Part shown: one piece after another, positions 1-9,846 of the stretch
Layout of the letters: every line of letters begins with the position of its first letter
How positions within the stretch are numbered: the first letter of the stretch is position 1
NCBI GenBank assembly: GCA_014138725.1
Contig: JACJID010000001.1
Location: forward strand, 186,001 to 250,000
Source of the DNA: Kutzneria viridogrisea
GTDB lineage: Bacteria > Actinomycetota > Actinomycetes > Mycobacteriales > Pseudonocardiaceae
Direction of reading: 5' to 3'
DNA: 64,000 bases
Position numbers and translations under genes: made by a program
The notes under the pieces: model-generated
What the model was told of the DNA's origin: nothing
Database searches by the model: none
What the model saw: only the letters and a program-made list of their open reading frames with translations

Positions 1-1
1 C

Positions 2-3000
2 GCCACGCCGGAACTGGACCTCGACCGCCTGCGGGCCGCCGTGCGGGCACTGGGCGAGCACCACGCGGGGTTCCGGCTCAGGTACCGGCGTGACGAGCAG
101 TACTACGCCGGGGACTTCACGCCCACCGAGCTGGTGGTCGGCACCAGCGAGGACCTCACCGAGCTGCTGACGGCTTGGCAGGGCGACTTCGACCTGGCCG
201 AGGGCCCGGTGTACCGGGTGGGCTACGTGAGCGGTTTCGCCGACGGCACCGCGCGCGTCCTGATCGCCTGTCACCACTTGGTGGTGGACGCGGTCAGCTG
301 GCGCATCCTCGCCGAGGACCTGCGCGCGTTCTACCACGGGGAGCAGCCCGCGGCGCAGGCCAGCAGCTACCGGCAGTGGGCGCTGGCGGTGGCCGAGTAC
401 CCCACGCGCAACCCTGCCGAGCAGGACTACTGGGCCGGGGTGGACGAGGAGTTCGCGCGTGGGGGTGATGCGGCGCTGCGGGCGTTGGTGCACAGCGAGG
501 ACACCAGGACCGTGGCCGGGTTCGAGCTGGACCGCGAGATCACCGGCAAGCTGATCAGCGGCAGCAACCACGCCCACCACACGCAGATCAACGACATCCT
601 GCTGACCGCCTTCGCGCACGCGCTGGCCGAGGTGACCGGACAGCGGGTCAACCACGTCATCCTGGAGGGGCACGGCCGGGAGGAGATCGACCCCGGGCTG
701 GACGTGTCCCGCACGGTCGGCTGGTTCACCACCATGTTCCCGGTCCGCCTCGAAGCGCGGCCCGACCCGCAGGACAGCCTGCGGACGATCAAGGAGACCC
801 TGCGGGCCGTCCCGGCCAAGGGCATCGGCTACGGGCCCTGCCGCGGCTACGACAGCTCCCGGCTGCCGCGGATCAACTTCAACTACCTGGGCCAGTTCGG
901 CGCGGACGACCCGGCCGACGCGCGGGCCTGGCGGATCACCAGGGAACCCGCCGGCCAGGCCGTGCACCCGGACAACCGGGACGGCAACATCATGACCATC
1001 AACGGCATGGTGCTCGACGGCAGGCTGAGCTTCACCATCGTCAACAAGCTCGGCACCGAGACCGGGCAGCTGGTCGCCGACCGGTTCCGGCAGGCGCTGG
1101 TCGCACTGGTCGAGGACCTGGCCGCGGCCGACCGCGGGTACCTCACACCGTCCGATGTGGACCACGTGGTCTCGGCGGAGTACCTGGACGAGATCCAGCG
1201 CGAGCGCGAGGTGGAGGGTGTCCACCTGGCCAACAGCCTGCAACAGGGCTTCATCTACCAGGCGGTGACCCAGGGGCGGTTCGACGACGCCTACACGGTG
1301 CAGACCACCTGGAGCTACCACGTCGGCATGGACGTGGCCGCCCTGCACGAGGCCTGGCGGTGCGCGCAGCGCCGGTTCGCCAGCCTGCGGCTGCGCTTCG
1401 GCTGGCAGGAGGACCTGGTCCAGATCATCGACGTGCGGGGCAGCCTGGACTGGACCCTGCTCGACCACAGCGCGCAGTCCCCGGCCGAGCAGGAGGCCTC
1501 GCTGCGCGCACTGCTCGACGCCGACCGCGCCAAGCCCTACGACCTCGCCGCGGGCTCGCTGTTCCGGGTGTACCTGGTCAAGCGGCACGACCAGCACCTG
1601 ACCTGCCTGTTCAGCAGCCACCACGCGATCCTGGACGGCTGGAGCAACACGGTCCTGTTCAACTACGTGCACGAGGCGTACCAGGACCTGGTCGAGGGCA
1701 GGCCGGTGGACTCCTCGCCCGACTACGGCTACGCGGCGGGCCAGCGGTACCTGCAACGCCACCGCGGCGAGCACGCCGGGTTCTGGCGCGACTACCTGGC
1801 CGGGCACGAGCAGCGCATGGACCTGCAGGGGCTGCTGACCCCGCAGGCGCGCGCCCAGGGCGTGCAGGTGGAGCAGACCCGGTACACGCGGCGCATGCGG
1901 GAGATCAGCTTCCAGGTGGCCGAGGAGCGGCACGGCGCGCTCAAGCGGCTCACCCAGGAGTCGGGCACCACCGCCAACGCGCTGTTCCTGCACCTGTGGC
2001 ACCAGGTGCTGCGCGCCTACGGCGGCAGCACGCAGACGATCTCCGGCCTGGTGCTGTCCGGGCGCGGCATCCCGGTCAACGACATCGAGAACTCGGTCGG
2101 CCTGTTCATCAACACGCTGCCGCTGGTGGTCGACCACACCGAGCCCGCCGAGACGGTGCTGGCCGACATCAGGGCGATCCAGCGGCAGATCAACGAGTTC
2201 AACGCGCACAGCGCCGCGGAGCTGGCCGGGCTGCACGAGGGCAGCGGGCGGTTGTTCGACACGCTGTTCATCTACGAGAACTGGCCCAAGCTGGCGCAGG
2301 ACGGCTGGCAGGCCCGGCTGCGGACGAGCTTCGACGGGGAGTACGAGAAGCTGGACTACCCGCTCGCGGCGATCGTGTCGGAGACCCCGGCGGCGATCGA
2401 CTTCCGGCTCAGCTACGCCGAGGAGCTGTTCGACCGCACCTACGTGGAGCAGATGCTCGCCGTGCAGCGGCACCTGCTCGACCAGGTGCTGGCCGAGGCC
2501 GAGCGCCCGACCGCGGACCTGGCGCTGCTGGACGCCGACGGCCTGGCGCGGGTCGAGGCCGCGCTCGCCCCGCCCGCGGCCGAACCGGCCACCGAGCTGT
2601 CCTTCCCCGAGCGGTTCCTCGCCCAGGCCACGCTTACCCCCGAGCGCGTTGCCGTGACCTGCGGTGACCGGGCCCTGACCTACCTGGAACTGGAGCGGCG
2701 CGCCGAGCGCCTGGCCGGTCTGCTGCTGGCCGAGCACGGCGTGCGGCGGGGCGAGTTGGTCGTGCTGTGCATGGACAAGGGGCTCGACCTGATCGTGTCG
2801 ATGCTCGCGGTGATGAAGGCGGGCGCCGCCTACGTGCCGCTGGACCCGAGCTACCCGGCCGACCGGATCGCGCACGTGCTCGCCGACACCGGGACCCGGG
2901 TCGTGCTCACCACCGGCGCGCACCTGGGCCGGTTCCCGGTCGCCGTGGACGTGGCCGCTCTCGGTGCGGTCGCGGACCGCGCGATCGACCGCGAGCCGGT

Positions 3001-6000
3001 CAGCGGCTCCGACCTGGCGTACGTGCTCTACACCTCGGGCACCACCGGTCTGCCCAAGGGCGTGATGGTGGAGCACGGGTCGTTCTGCGCGCTGCTGGAC
3101 GCGGTGCGGCAGCGGCACTTCGCCGAACACGACCAGGTCAGCACCTGCGCGCTGACCAACCACGTGTTCGACATCTTCGGCCTGGAGTACGGGCTGCCGC
3201 TGATCACCGGCGGGCGGGTGGACCTGGCCACCGACCTGCCCGAGATCCTGGACTGCCGGGACCTGGACTTCGTGCAGGTCACGCCGAGCGTCTGCGATGT
3301 GCTGCTGGAGCGGCTGACCGGTACCGAGTCGACCCTCCTGCTGGTCGGCGGCGAGCGGTTGAGTCGGGAACTGCTCGACCGGGCGCTGGCCCGCGGCCTG
3401 GACGTGGTCAACGTCTACGGGCCCACCGAGACGACGATCTGGTCCACCTCCAGGCTTTACCGGCACCGCGAGGCCGACACCGGCCAGGGCGTGGGCCTCG
3501 GCCTGCCGCTGGCGGGGGAGACCGCGCACGTGCTGGACGCGCACCTGCGCGCCGTGCCGGTGGGGGCGGTCGGTGAGCTGCTGATCGGCGGCGTGGGTCT
3601 GGCGCGCGGCTACCTCAACCAGCCGGAGCTGACCGCCGAGCGGTTCGTGCGGCGCGGCGCGCAGCGGCTCTACCGCACCGGCGACCTGGTTCGCCTGCGG
3701 GCCGACGGGGAGCTGGAGTACCTGGGCCGCAACGACTTCCAGGTCAAGATCCGCGGGCACCGGATCGAACTGGGCGAGGTGGAGGCCGCGCTGTCCCGCT
3801 GCGCGGGCGTGCGGCAGTGCGCGGTCGTGGCCAAGGGCCTCGGGCAGCCGGTGCTGGTCGGCTACTACGTGGCGGATCAGCACCTGGACCCGGCCGAGCT
3901 GGACCGGCAGCTGCGCCAGACCCTGCCCGGCCACATGGTGCCCGCCAGCTACGTGGCGCTGGACGAGCTCCCGCTGACCATCAGCGGCAAGCTGGACCGC
4001 AAGGCGCTGCCCGACCCGGCGCTGCCCGGTTCGCGCGCGGCTGCCCCGCCCCGCGGCGAGCTGGACGAGCGGCTGTGCGCGATCGTGGCGCGGCTGCTGG
4101 GCCGCGGCGTGGACGAGATCGGCATCGACGACGACTTCTTCCAGCTGGGCGGCAACAGCATCCTGTCGATCAAGCTGGTCGCGGCGGTGAACCGCGAGCT
4201 GAGCCTGCCGGTGACCGTCGAGTACCTGCTGCGGCACAGGACCGTGCGCGAGTTCGTGGACGAGCTGGGCGGCCGGGGCGGCGACCGGGCGATCACCCCG
4301 GCCCGCGCCGAACGCCCCGAGGACCAGGTGCTGTCCTTCGCCCAGGAGCGGCTGTGGTTCATCGAGAAGTTCGAGGGCGGCACGAACGCCTACAACCTGC
4401 CGCTGGTCTTCGCCGTCGACGACCGGGTGGACACCGCGGTCCTGGCCGAGGGCGTGGCCGATCTGGTGCGGCGGCACGAGATCCTGCGCACGCTCATCCG
4501 TGAGGGCGAGGACGGCAGCGGCTACCAGGTCGTGCTGGACCTGGACCAGGTCGACCTCGCGCTGGACCCGGTGCACGTCCCCGACCGCGCCGCCATGCAC
4601 GAGCACATGCGCGAGCAGTCCCAGGGCGTGTTCGACCTGGCCACGCAGGCCCCGTTGCGGGTGCACCTCTACCAGTTGGCGGGCAGCGGCGAGCGGTACC
4701 TGTCCTTCGTGATCCACCACGTGGCCTTCGACGGCTGGTCCACCGACGTGGTGCTGGCGGACCTGACCTCGTTCTGCACCCGCACCGAGCGGACGGCCCC
4801 CGAACCGGACGTGCCGCCGTTGCAGTACCGGGACTTCGCCGCCTGGCAGCGTGATCACCTCACCGGGCAGCGCACCGAGGAGCTGCTGCGGTTCTGGCGG
4901 GACAAGCTCGCCGAGTTCGCCACCCTGGAGCTGGTCACCGACCACCCCCGGCCGGACAGCACCGACTACCGCGGCGCCAACCTGCACCTGGAGCTGGACG
5001 CCGAGGTGTCCGGCGCGCTGCGCGAGTTGGCCAAGCGCTTGCGGGTCAGCCTGTTCAGCCTGCTGCTCAGCGGTTACCACCTGACCCTGCGCTGCTTCGC
5101 CAACCAGGACGACGTGGTCGTCGGCGTGCCCTTCGCCAACCGGGACCACCCGCAGCTGGAACACCTGGTCGGCTTCTTCGTCAACACCCTGCCGCTGCGC
5201 TCGCGGGTCGAGCCGGGCAGCACGGTGCTGGACTACGTGCGGGCCACCGCCGCCGAGGTCCTGGAGGTGTTGCGGCACCAGGAACTTCCCTTCGAGCGGC
5301 TGGTCGACGGGCTGGACGTGCCCAGGGACACCAGCCGGCACCCGATCTTCCAGGTGGCCTTCGGGGTGCAGGGCTTCGGCGCCGCACCGCGCGGCACGCG
5401 GAGCGCGACGCCGGTGCTGCGGACCTCCGAGGAGACCGCGATGCTCTACACCGTCGCGCGGTTCGACCTGAGCATCTTCGTCGACGACTCGCGGGACCGG
5501 CTGCGCTGCGACCTGAACTACGCCACGAGTCTGTTCACCGAGTCCACGGCGGGCAGCTTCGGACAGACCTACCTGCACGTGCTGCGCCAGTTCGCCGGGC
5601 TCACCGAGGACGACCCGCTGCGCGTGGCGGACCTGACCTACCTGGACCAGGCGCGCCACCGCGAGATCGTGCACGGGTGGAGCGCCCCGCGCGCCGCGCA
5701 CGACTCGGACGCGCTGCTGCACGAGCTGTTCGAGCAGCAGGCCAAGCGTCTGCCGGACAAGGACGCCCTGGTGTGGAAGGGGCGGCGGCTGACCTACCAG
5801 GACGTGGACGAGACGGCCAACCAGCTCGCCCACCACCTGCTCGCCGAGCCCGGGACCGGGCCGGGTGAACTGGTCCTGCTGTGCCTGGACCGCAGCGACC
5901 ACATCGTCGTGTCGATCCTCGGCGTGCTCAAGGCCGGGTCGGGCTACGTGCCGGTGGACCCGAGCTACCCCGACGACCGGATCGCCTTCATCCTGGACGA

Positions 6001-9000
6001 CACCGGGGCGCGCACGATCGTCACCAACCGCAGGCACGCGCAGCGGCTCACCGAGCTCGTGGCGCAGGTGCGACCGCCGGTCCGCGTGCTGGCCGTGGAC
6101 GACCCGGCAGTGCAGGACCTGCTCGACGAGCAGCCGCTGCACACCCCGTCCACCGGGGTCACCAGCGCCGACACAGCCTACGTGCTGTTCACCTCGGGGA
6201 CCACCGGCATGCCCAAGGGGGTGCCGCAGTCGCACGCCAACGTGGTCCGGCTCTTCCGCACCACCGAACTGGTCTACGACCTGCGCGAGGACGACGTGTG
6301 GACGCTGTTCCACAACTACGTCTTCGACTTCACCGTCTGGGAGCAGTGGGGCGCCTTCCTCTACGGCGGCCGGCTCGTGGTGCCGACCTTCGAGGAGACC
6401 CGCGACCCGAACCTGTTCCACGCGTTGTGCCGCCGCGAACGGGTCACCGTGCTGTGCCAGACCCCGACGGCCTTCTTCCAGTTCGCCGAGGTCGCGCTGG
6501 GCAAGGAGGAGGGGCAGCGGGTCGAGGACCTGCGCTACGTGTTCTTCGGCGGTGAGGCGCTCAACGTGCCGCTGCTCGCGCCCTGGTTCGCCCGCTACGA
6601 CCACCGCAAGCCGCAGTTGGCCGCGGGCTACGGCACCACCGAGACCACGGTGTTCACCTGCGCCAAGCTGTACGACAACACCGACACCAGTTCCACCGAC
6701 ATCGGCCCGCTGCTGCCCGACGTCGCCGGGTACGTGCTCAACCCGCACCTGCGCCCGGTCCCGGTCGGCGCGGTGGGCGAGCTGTTCATCGGCGGCGAGG
6801 GACTGGCCCCCGGCTACCTGAACCGGCCGGAGCTGACCGAGCAGCGCTTCATTCCCAACCCGTTCGCCGCCAAAAACGAGGATGGCTCACCTCCGGTCCG
6901 CAACGACCGCCTGTACCGCAGCGGCGACCTGGTGCGCTGGCTGCCCGACCGCGGCCTGGAGTTCGTGGGCCGCAACGACCTCCAGGTCAAGGTGCGCGGT
7001 CACCGCATCGAGCTGGGCGAGGTCGAGACCGTGCTGGCGGGCTACCCGGGCGTGCGGCAGGCCGCGGTCGTGGCCCGCAAGCGCGGGACCGGGTCGGCGG
7101 ACACCGACCTCGTCGGCTACTACGTGTCCGCGGCGGCCGTGGTCGAGGCGGAGGTCCTGGAACACCTGCGGGCCAAGCTGCCCGAGTACATGATCCCCAC
7201 CGCGCTGGTCCGGGTGGAGGCGCTGCCCCGCACGATCAGCGGCAAGCTGGACACCAAGGCGCTGCCCGAGCCGGAACTGGCCGCCACCGAGCACTTCGTG
7301 CCACCCCGCACCGCCGAGGAGGCCACCGCCCGGGTGGTCATGGCCGAGGTGCTCGGCGTGCCCGAGGACCGGATCGGGGTCCGCGACGACTTCTTCGGCC
7401 TTGGCGGCAACAGCATCCTGTCGATCAAGCTGGTGGGCAGGCTGAGCAAGGAGCTGGGCGCCGAGATCAGCATCGCCGCGCTGTTCAAGCACCGGACCAT
7501 CGCCGACCTGGTCGGCGGCCTGTCCGGGGGCGGCCGCCCGGCGAGCGTGATCGGGAAGCTGGCGGCCCGCGCCGAGACCGAGCAGGTGCTGTCCTTCGCC
7601 CAGCAGCGGCTGTGGTTCATCGACCGCTACGAGCAGGGCACCACCGCGTACAACATCCACCTGATCTACGAGGTGCTGCCCGGCACCGACCTGGACCTGT
7701 TGCGGCGCAGCGTGCTCGCGGTGTACGAGCGGCACGAGGTGCTGCGGACCCTGGTCGAGGAGGACGCCGAGGGCGAGCCGTACCAGCGGGTGCTGGCGGT
7801 CCAGGACGCGCCGCTGACCGTCGACCAGGTGTCCCTGGCCGACGCCGGGGCCCTGCGCGCGGAGGTGGAGCGCGACGTCAAGCGCCGGTTCGACCTGGCC
7901 ACCCAGGTCCCGTTCCGGGCGCGGCTCTACCGCACCGGCACCGGTGAGCACCGCGAGGTGGCGCTCGGGCTGTTCGTGCACCACATCGCCTTCGACGGCT
8001 GGTCGGCCGATCTGCTGCTGACCGAGCTGGGCGAGTTCTACGAGTACTTCTCCCGGCAGGCCGCGGGGGAGCCCGCCGTGCTGAACCTGCCGGAGCTGAG
8101 CATCCAGTACCGGGACTTCGCCGCCTGGCAGCGCCGCGAGATCAGCGGGCAGCGGCTGGCCGAACTCGTGGCGCACTGGCGGTCCAGGCTGGCCGGCGCA
8201 CGGCCCCTCGCGCTGGCCACCGACCACCCCCGGCCCGCCGCGGTGGACTACCGCGGCGCGTTCATCACCGCGGAGTTCGACCGGGAGGTCTCGCTGGCGC
8301 TGCGCGAGCGGGCGCGGCAGCTGGGCGTGAGTCTGTTCAGCCTGCTGCTCACCGGCTGGTACCTGGTGCTCACCAGGTTCAGCGGGCAGCAGGACCAGGT
8401 CGTCGGTGTGCCGGTGTTCAACCGCCAGCAGGCGCAGACCCACGACCTGATCGGCTGTTTCGTCAACTCGCTGGCCCTGGACCTGCGGCTGGACCAGCAG
8501 GACAGCACCGCGGCCGCCGTGGTCCGGGTCGCCGACCGGGTCCTGGAAGCCCAGCAGAACCAGGACCTGCCCTTCGACCGGCTGGTGGCCGAGCTCGGGC
8601 TGGCCCGCGACCCGGGCCGGCACCCGCTGTTCCAGGTGTGGTTCGACGTGCACTCCTTCGCCGAGACCGCGGCCGACCACGACAGCGGGGGCCAGGCCGG
8701 GCCCGCGGCCCCGCTGCGCACGCACCCGCTGGACGAGCGCCGCGCCACCGAGGACCAGGAGATCGTGACCCGGTTCGACCTCAGCGCCGAGATCAACGAC
8801 GGTGCGGACACCCTGGTCGGCACCTTCACCTACGCGGTGAGCCTGTTCGAGCGGTCCACGGTGCGGCGACTGGTACAGGCCTACCAGCTGCTGCTCACCC
8901 AGCTGGCGGAGCCCGTGGCGCGGCCCCTGGCCGAACTGAGCTGCACCACGCCCGAGCAGGACCGGGAACTGCTCGCACTGGGCAGGGCCGAGCGCCTGGA

Positions 9001-9793
9001 CCGCCCGGGGTCCGTCGCCGAACTCGTGCGCGCGCAGGCCGCGCGGACACCCGAGGCGATCGCGGTGGTGCACGGGGAGAACCAGCTGACCTACCGGCAA
9101 CTGGTCGACCTGTCCTGGGTCGAGCAGGAGATCCCGGCCGAGCACGGGCTGGTGGAGTACGCGCTCGCGGTGGCCGCCGAGCACGGTTTCGGCGCTGACG
9201 GCCCGGAGGTGGTCTGCGACCTGGGCGGCGGGCCGAGGGCGCTCTGCCTCGCGCTGCTGCACGGCCACACCGTGCTCGTGGCCACGGCCAGCGGTGAGCT
9301 CACCGGGCAGCTGTGGGCCGCCGGGGTGACGCACCTGATCGCCACCACCGAGCAGCTGCGCGGGGTCGACCTCGCCGGGCTGCCCGCCCTGCGCAGGCTC
9401 GTCCTCACTGGGCCGTCACCGGATTCGGCGGAGCTCGCGCACATCCAACGGGCCACCCGGTGCACGGTCATAACCGAGTACCGCTCTGCTCTGGTGCACA
9501 CCGCACGTGATGGGGACTCGGCACTGGGCAGGCCGCTGCGCAACGTGCACGCGCTCGTGCTGGACGCCCAGCTGCGGCCGGTGCCGATCGGGGCGGTGGG
9601 GCAGCTGTTCCTCGCCGTGCCGGGCCAGCCGGGGCAGGACCTGCTCGGCGATCCCAGCACCTTGTTCCATCCCACGGGGGAACTCGTCCGGTGGCGGGCC
9701 GACGGGGTGCTCGAACAGGCGGTCCGGCCACCGGCACCGGCCAGGCCGCAACCGCCCAGGCGGGCTGGGGCCAGGCGGGGTCGGGGGCGCTGA
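2..9793 (+). CDS. Non-ribosomal peptide synthetase, 5'-truncated by window (E-C-A-PCP-C-A-PCP-C-A*)
   Basis: The reading frame is open to the left edge and the first residues are already inside a condensation-fold domain, so the true start lies upstream. Domains: epimerization (HHxxxD motif plus SWRIL, nt about 270-312); a C domain placed after an E domain, so expected to accept a D-donor (HHAILDGW, about 1617-1643); A1 (TSGTTG at 3031-3060, YGPTE, A10 SGKLDRKALP); PCP (GGNS, Ser codon 4157); C (HHVAFDGWS, about 4714); A2 (TSGTTG at 6191); PCP (Ser codon 7412); C (HHIAFDGWS, about 7980); and a decayed A domain from about 9000 to the stop. Aligning pocket residues by eye with GrsA gives D-I-L-Q-L-G-V-I-W-K for A1, close to published glycine codes, and D-F-W-C-F-G-G-V-F-K for A2, Thr/Ser-like in its first positions but not safely assigned. 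There is no PCP or TE at the C-terminus, so the chain must pass to another protein, most likely the NRPS at 14457-22013. First gene seen of a + strand operon. Confidence 0.95.
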   Translation, partial: ATPELDLDRLRAAVRALGEHHAGFRLRYRRDEQYYAGDFTPTELVVGTSEDLTELLTAWQGDFDLAEGPVYRVGYVSGFADGTARVLIACHHLVVDAVSWRILAEDLRAFYHGEQPAAQASSYRQWALAVAEYPTRNPAEQDYWAGVDEEFARGGDAALRALVHSEDTRTVAGFELDREITGKLISGSNHAHHTQINDILLTAFAHALAEVTGQRVNHVILEGHGREEIDPGLDVSRTVGWFTTMFPVRLEARPDPQDSLRTIKETLRAVPAKGIGYGPCRGYDSSRLPRINFNYLGQFGADDPADARAWRITREPAGQAVHPDNRDGNIMTINGMVLDGRLSFTIVNKLGTETGQLVADRFRQALVALVEDLAAADRGYLTPSDVDHVVSAEYLDEIQREREVEGVHLANSLQQGFIYQAVTQGRFDDAYTVQTTWSYHVGMDVAALHEAWRCAQRRFASLRLRFGWQEDLVQIIDVRGSLDWTLLDHSAQSPAEQEASLRALLDADRAKPYDLAAGSLFRVYLVKRHDQHLTCLFSSHHAILDGWSNTVLFNYVHEAYQDLVEGRPVDSSPDYGYAAGQRYLQRHRGEHAGFWRDYLAGHEQRMDLQGLLTPQARAQGVQVEQTRYTRRMREISFQVAEERHGALKRLTQESGTTANALFLHLWHQVLRAYGGSTQTISGLVLSGRGIPVNDIENSVGLFINTLPLVVDHTEPAETVLADIRAIQRQINEFNAHSAAELAGLHEGSGRLFDTLFIYENWPKLAQDGWQARLRTSFDGEYEKLDYPLAAIVSETPAAIDFRLSYAEELFDRTYVEQMLAVQRHLLDQVLAEAERPTADLALLDADGLARVEAALAPPAAEPATELSFPERFLAQATLTPERVAVTCGDRALTYLELERRAERLAGLLLAEHGVRRGELVVLCMDKGLDLIVSMLAVMKAGAAYVPLDPSYPADRIAHVLADTGTRVVLTTGAHLGRFPVAVDVAALGAVADRAIDREPVSGSDLAYVLYTSGTTGLPKGVMVEHGSFCALLDAVRQRHFAEHDQVSTCALTNHVFDIFGLEYGLPLITGGRVDLATDLPEILDCRDLDFVQVTPSVCDVLLERLTGTESTLLLVGGERLSRELLDRALARGLDVVNVYGPTETTIWSTSRLYRHREADTGQGVGLGLPLAGETAHVLDAHLRAVPVGAVGELLIGGVGLARGYLNQPELTAERFVRRGAQRLYRTGDLVRLRADGELEYLGRNDFQVKIRGHRIELGEVEAALSRCAGVRQCAVVAKGLGQPVLVGYYVADQHLDPAELDRQLRQTLPGHMVPASYVALDELPLTISGKLDRKALPDPALPGSRAAAPPRGELDERLCAIVARLLGRGVDEIGIDDDFFQLGGNSILSIKLVAAVNRELSLPVTVEYLLRHRTVREFVDELGGRGGDRAITPARAERPEDQVLSFAQERLWFIEKFEGGTNAYNLPLVFAVDDRVDTAVLAEGVADLVRRHEILRTLIREGEDGSGYQVVLDLDQVDLALDPVHVPDRAAMHEHMREQSQGVFDLATQAPLRVHLYQLAGSGERYLSFVIHHVAFDGWSTDVVLADLTSFCTRTERTAPEPDVPPLQYRDFAAWQRDHLTGQRTEELLRFWRDKLAEFATLELVTDHPRPDSTDYRGANLHLELDAEVSGALRELAKRLRVSLFSLLLSGYHLTLRCFANQDDVVVGVPFANRDHPQLEHLVGFFVNTLPLRSRVEPGSTVLDYVRATAAEVLEVLRHQELPFERLVDGLDVPRDTSRHPIFQVAFGVQGFGAAPRGTRSATPVLRTSEETAMLYTVARFDLSIFVDDSRDRLRCDLNYATSLFTESTAGSFGQTYLHVLRQFAGLTEDDPLRVADLTYLDQARHREIVHGWSAPRAAHDSDALLHELFEQQAKRLPDKDALVWKGRRLTYQDVDETANQLAHHLLAEPGTGPGELVLLCLDRSDHIVVSILGVLKAGSGYVPVDPSYPDDRIAFILDDTGARTIVTNRRHAQRLTELVAQVRPPVRVLAVDDPAVQDLLDEQPLHTPSTGVTSADTAYVLFTSGTTGMPKGVPQSHANVVRLFRTTELVYDLREDDVWTLFHNYVFDFTVWEQWGAFLYGGRLVVPTFEETRDPNLFHALCRRERVTVLCQTPTAFFQFAEVALGKEEGQRVEDLRYVFFGGEALNVPLLAPWFARYDHRKPQLAAGYGTTETTVFTCAKLYDNTDTSSTDIGPLLPDVAGYVLNPHLRPVPVGAVGELFIGGEGLAPGYLNRPELTEQRFIPNPFAAKNEDGSPPVRNDRLYRSGDLVRWLPDRGLEFVGRNDLQVKVRGHRIELGEVETVLAGYPGVRQAAVVARKRGTGSADTDLVGYYVSAAAVVEAEVLEHLRAKLPEYMIPTALVRVEALPRTISGKLDTKALPEPELAATEHFVPPRTAEEATARVVMAEVLGVPEDRIGVRDDFFGLGGNSILSIKLVGRLSKELGAEISIAALFKHRTIADLVGGLSGGGRPASVIGKLAARAETEQVLSFAQQRLWFIDRYEQGTTAYNIHLIYEVLPGTDLDLLRRSVLAVYERHEVLRTLVEEDAEGEPYQRVLAVQDAPLTVDQVSLADAGALRAEVERDVKRRFDLATQVPFRARLYRTGTGEHREVALGLFVHHIAFDGWSADLLLTELGEFYEYFSRQAAGEPAVLNLPELSIQYRDFAAWQRREISGQRLAELVAHWRSRLAGARPLALATDHPRPAAVDYRGAFITAEFDREVSLALRERARQLGVSLFSLLLTGWYLVLTRFSGQQDQVVGVPVFNRQQAQTHDLIGCFVNSLALDLRLDQQDSTAAAVVRVADRVLEAQQNQDLPFDRLVAELGLARDPGRHPLFQVWFDVHSFAETAADHDSGGQAGPAAPLRTHPLDERRATEDQEIVTRFDLSAEINDGADTLVGTFTYAVSLFERSTVRRLVQAYQLLLTQLAEPVARPLAELSCTTPEQDRELLALGRAERLDRPGSVAELVRAQAARTPEAIAVVHGENQLTYRQLVDLSWVEQEIPAEHGLVEYALAVAAEHGFGADGPEVVCDLGGGPRALCLALLHGHTVLVATASGELTGQLWAAGVTHLIATTEQLRGVDLAGLPALRRLVLTGPSPDSAELAHIQRATRCTVITEYRSALVHTARDGDSALGRPLRNVHALVLDAQLRPVPIGAVGQLFLAVPGQPGQDLLGDPSTLFHPTGELVRWRADGVLEQAVRPPAPARPQPPRRAGARRGRGR
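9000..9790 (+). other. Degenerate adenylation domain at the C-terminus of the first NRPS
   Basis: After the last C domain the protein starts a normal A domain (ARTPEAIAVVHGENQLTYRQL). It then runs straight into sequence that matches the A4-A5 neighbourhood. The A2 ([10 protein letters not shown]-type) and A3 P-loop (TSGTTG) segments are missing. The A5 YGPTE position reads ITEYRSA, the A6 region reads GQLFLAVPG, and the A7 YRTGDL position reads FHPTGEL. The domain stops before A8-A10, ending in a Pro/Arg-rich tail, and no carrier domain follows. It cannot bind ATP in the usual way. Inferred: an A-domain relic kept as a docking or spacer element, or simply decaying. The missing C-terminal subdomain is found at the start of the second NRPS (14457-14780). 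Confidence 0.8.
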
Positions 9794-9846
9794 CATGGTG
9801 AGTGCCCCGAACCCGCGAACCAGGACTACGAAGGACTGATCACGAG

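Noticed and set aside
6887-9334. An 815-codon reverse-strand frame opposite the first NRPS, and similar long antisense frames opposite the second NRPS (14307-17162, 17226-22001)
   Set aside because: They mirror conserved NRPS domains on the coding strand, lack family similarity and arise from GC-rich codon structure.
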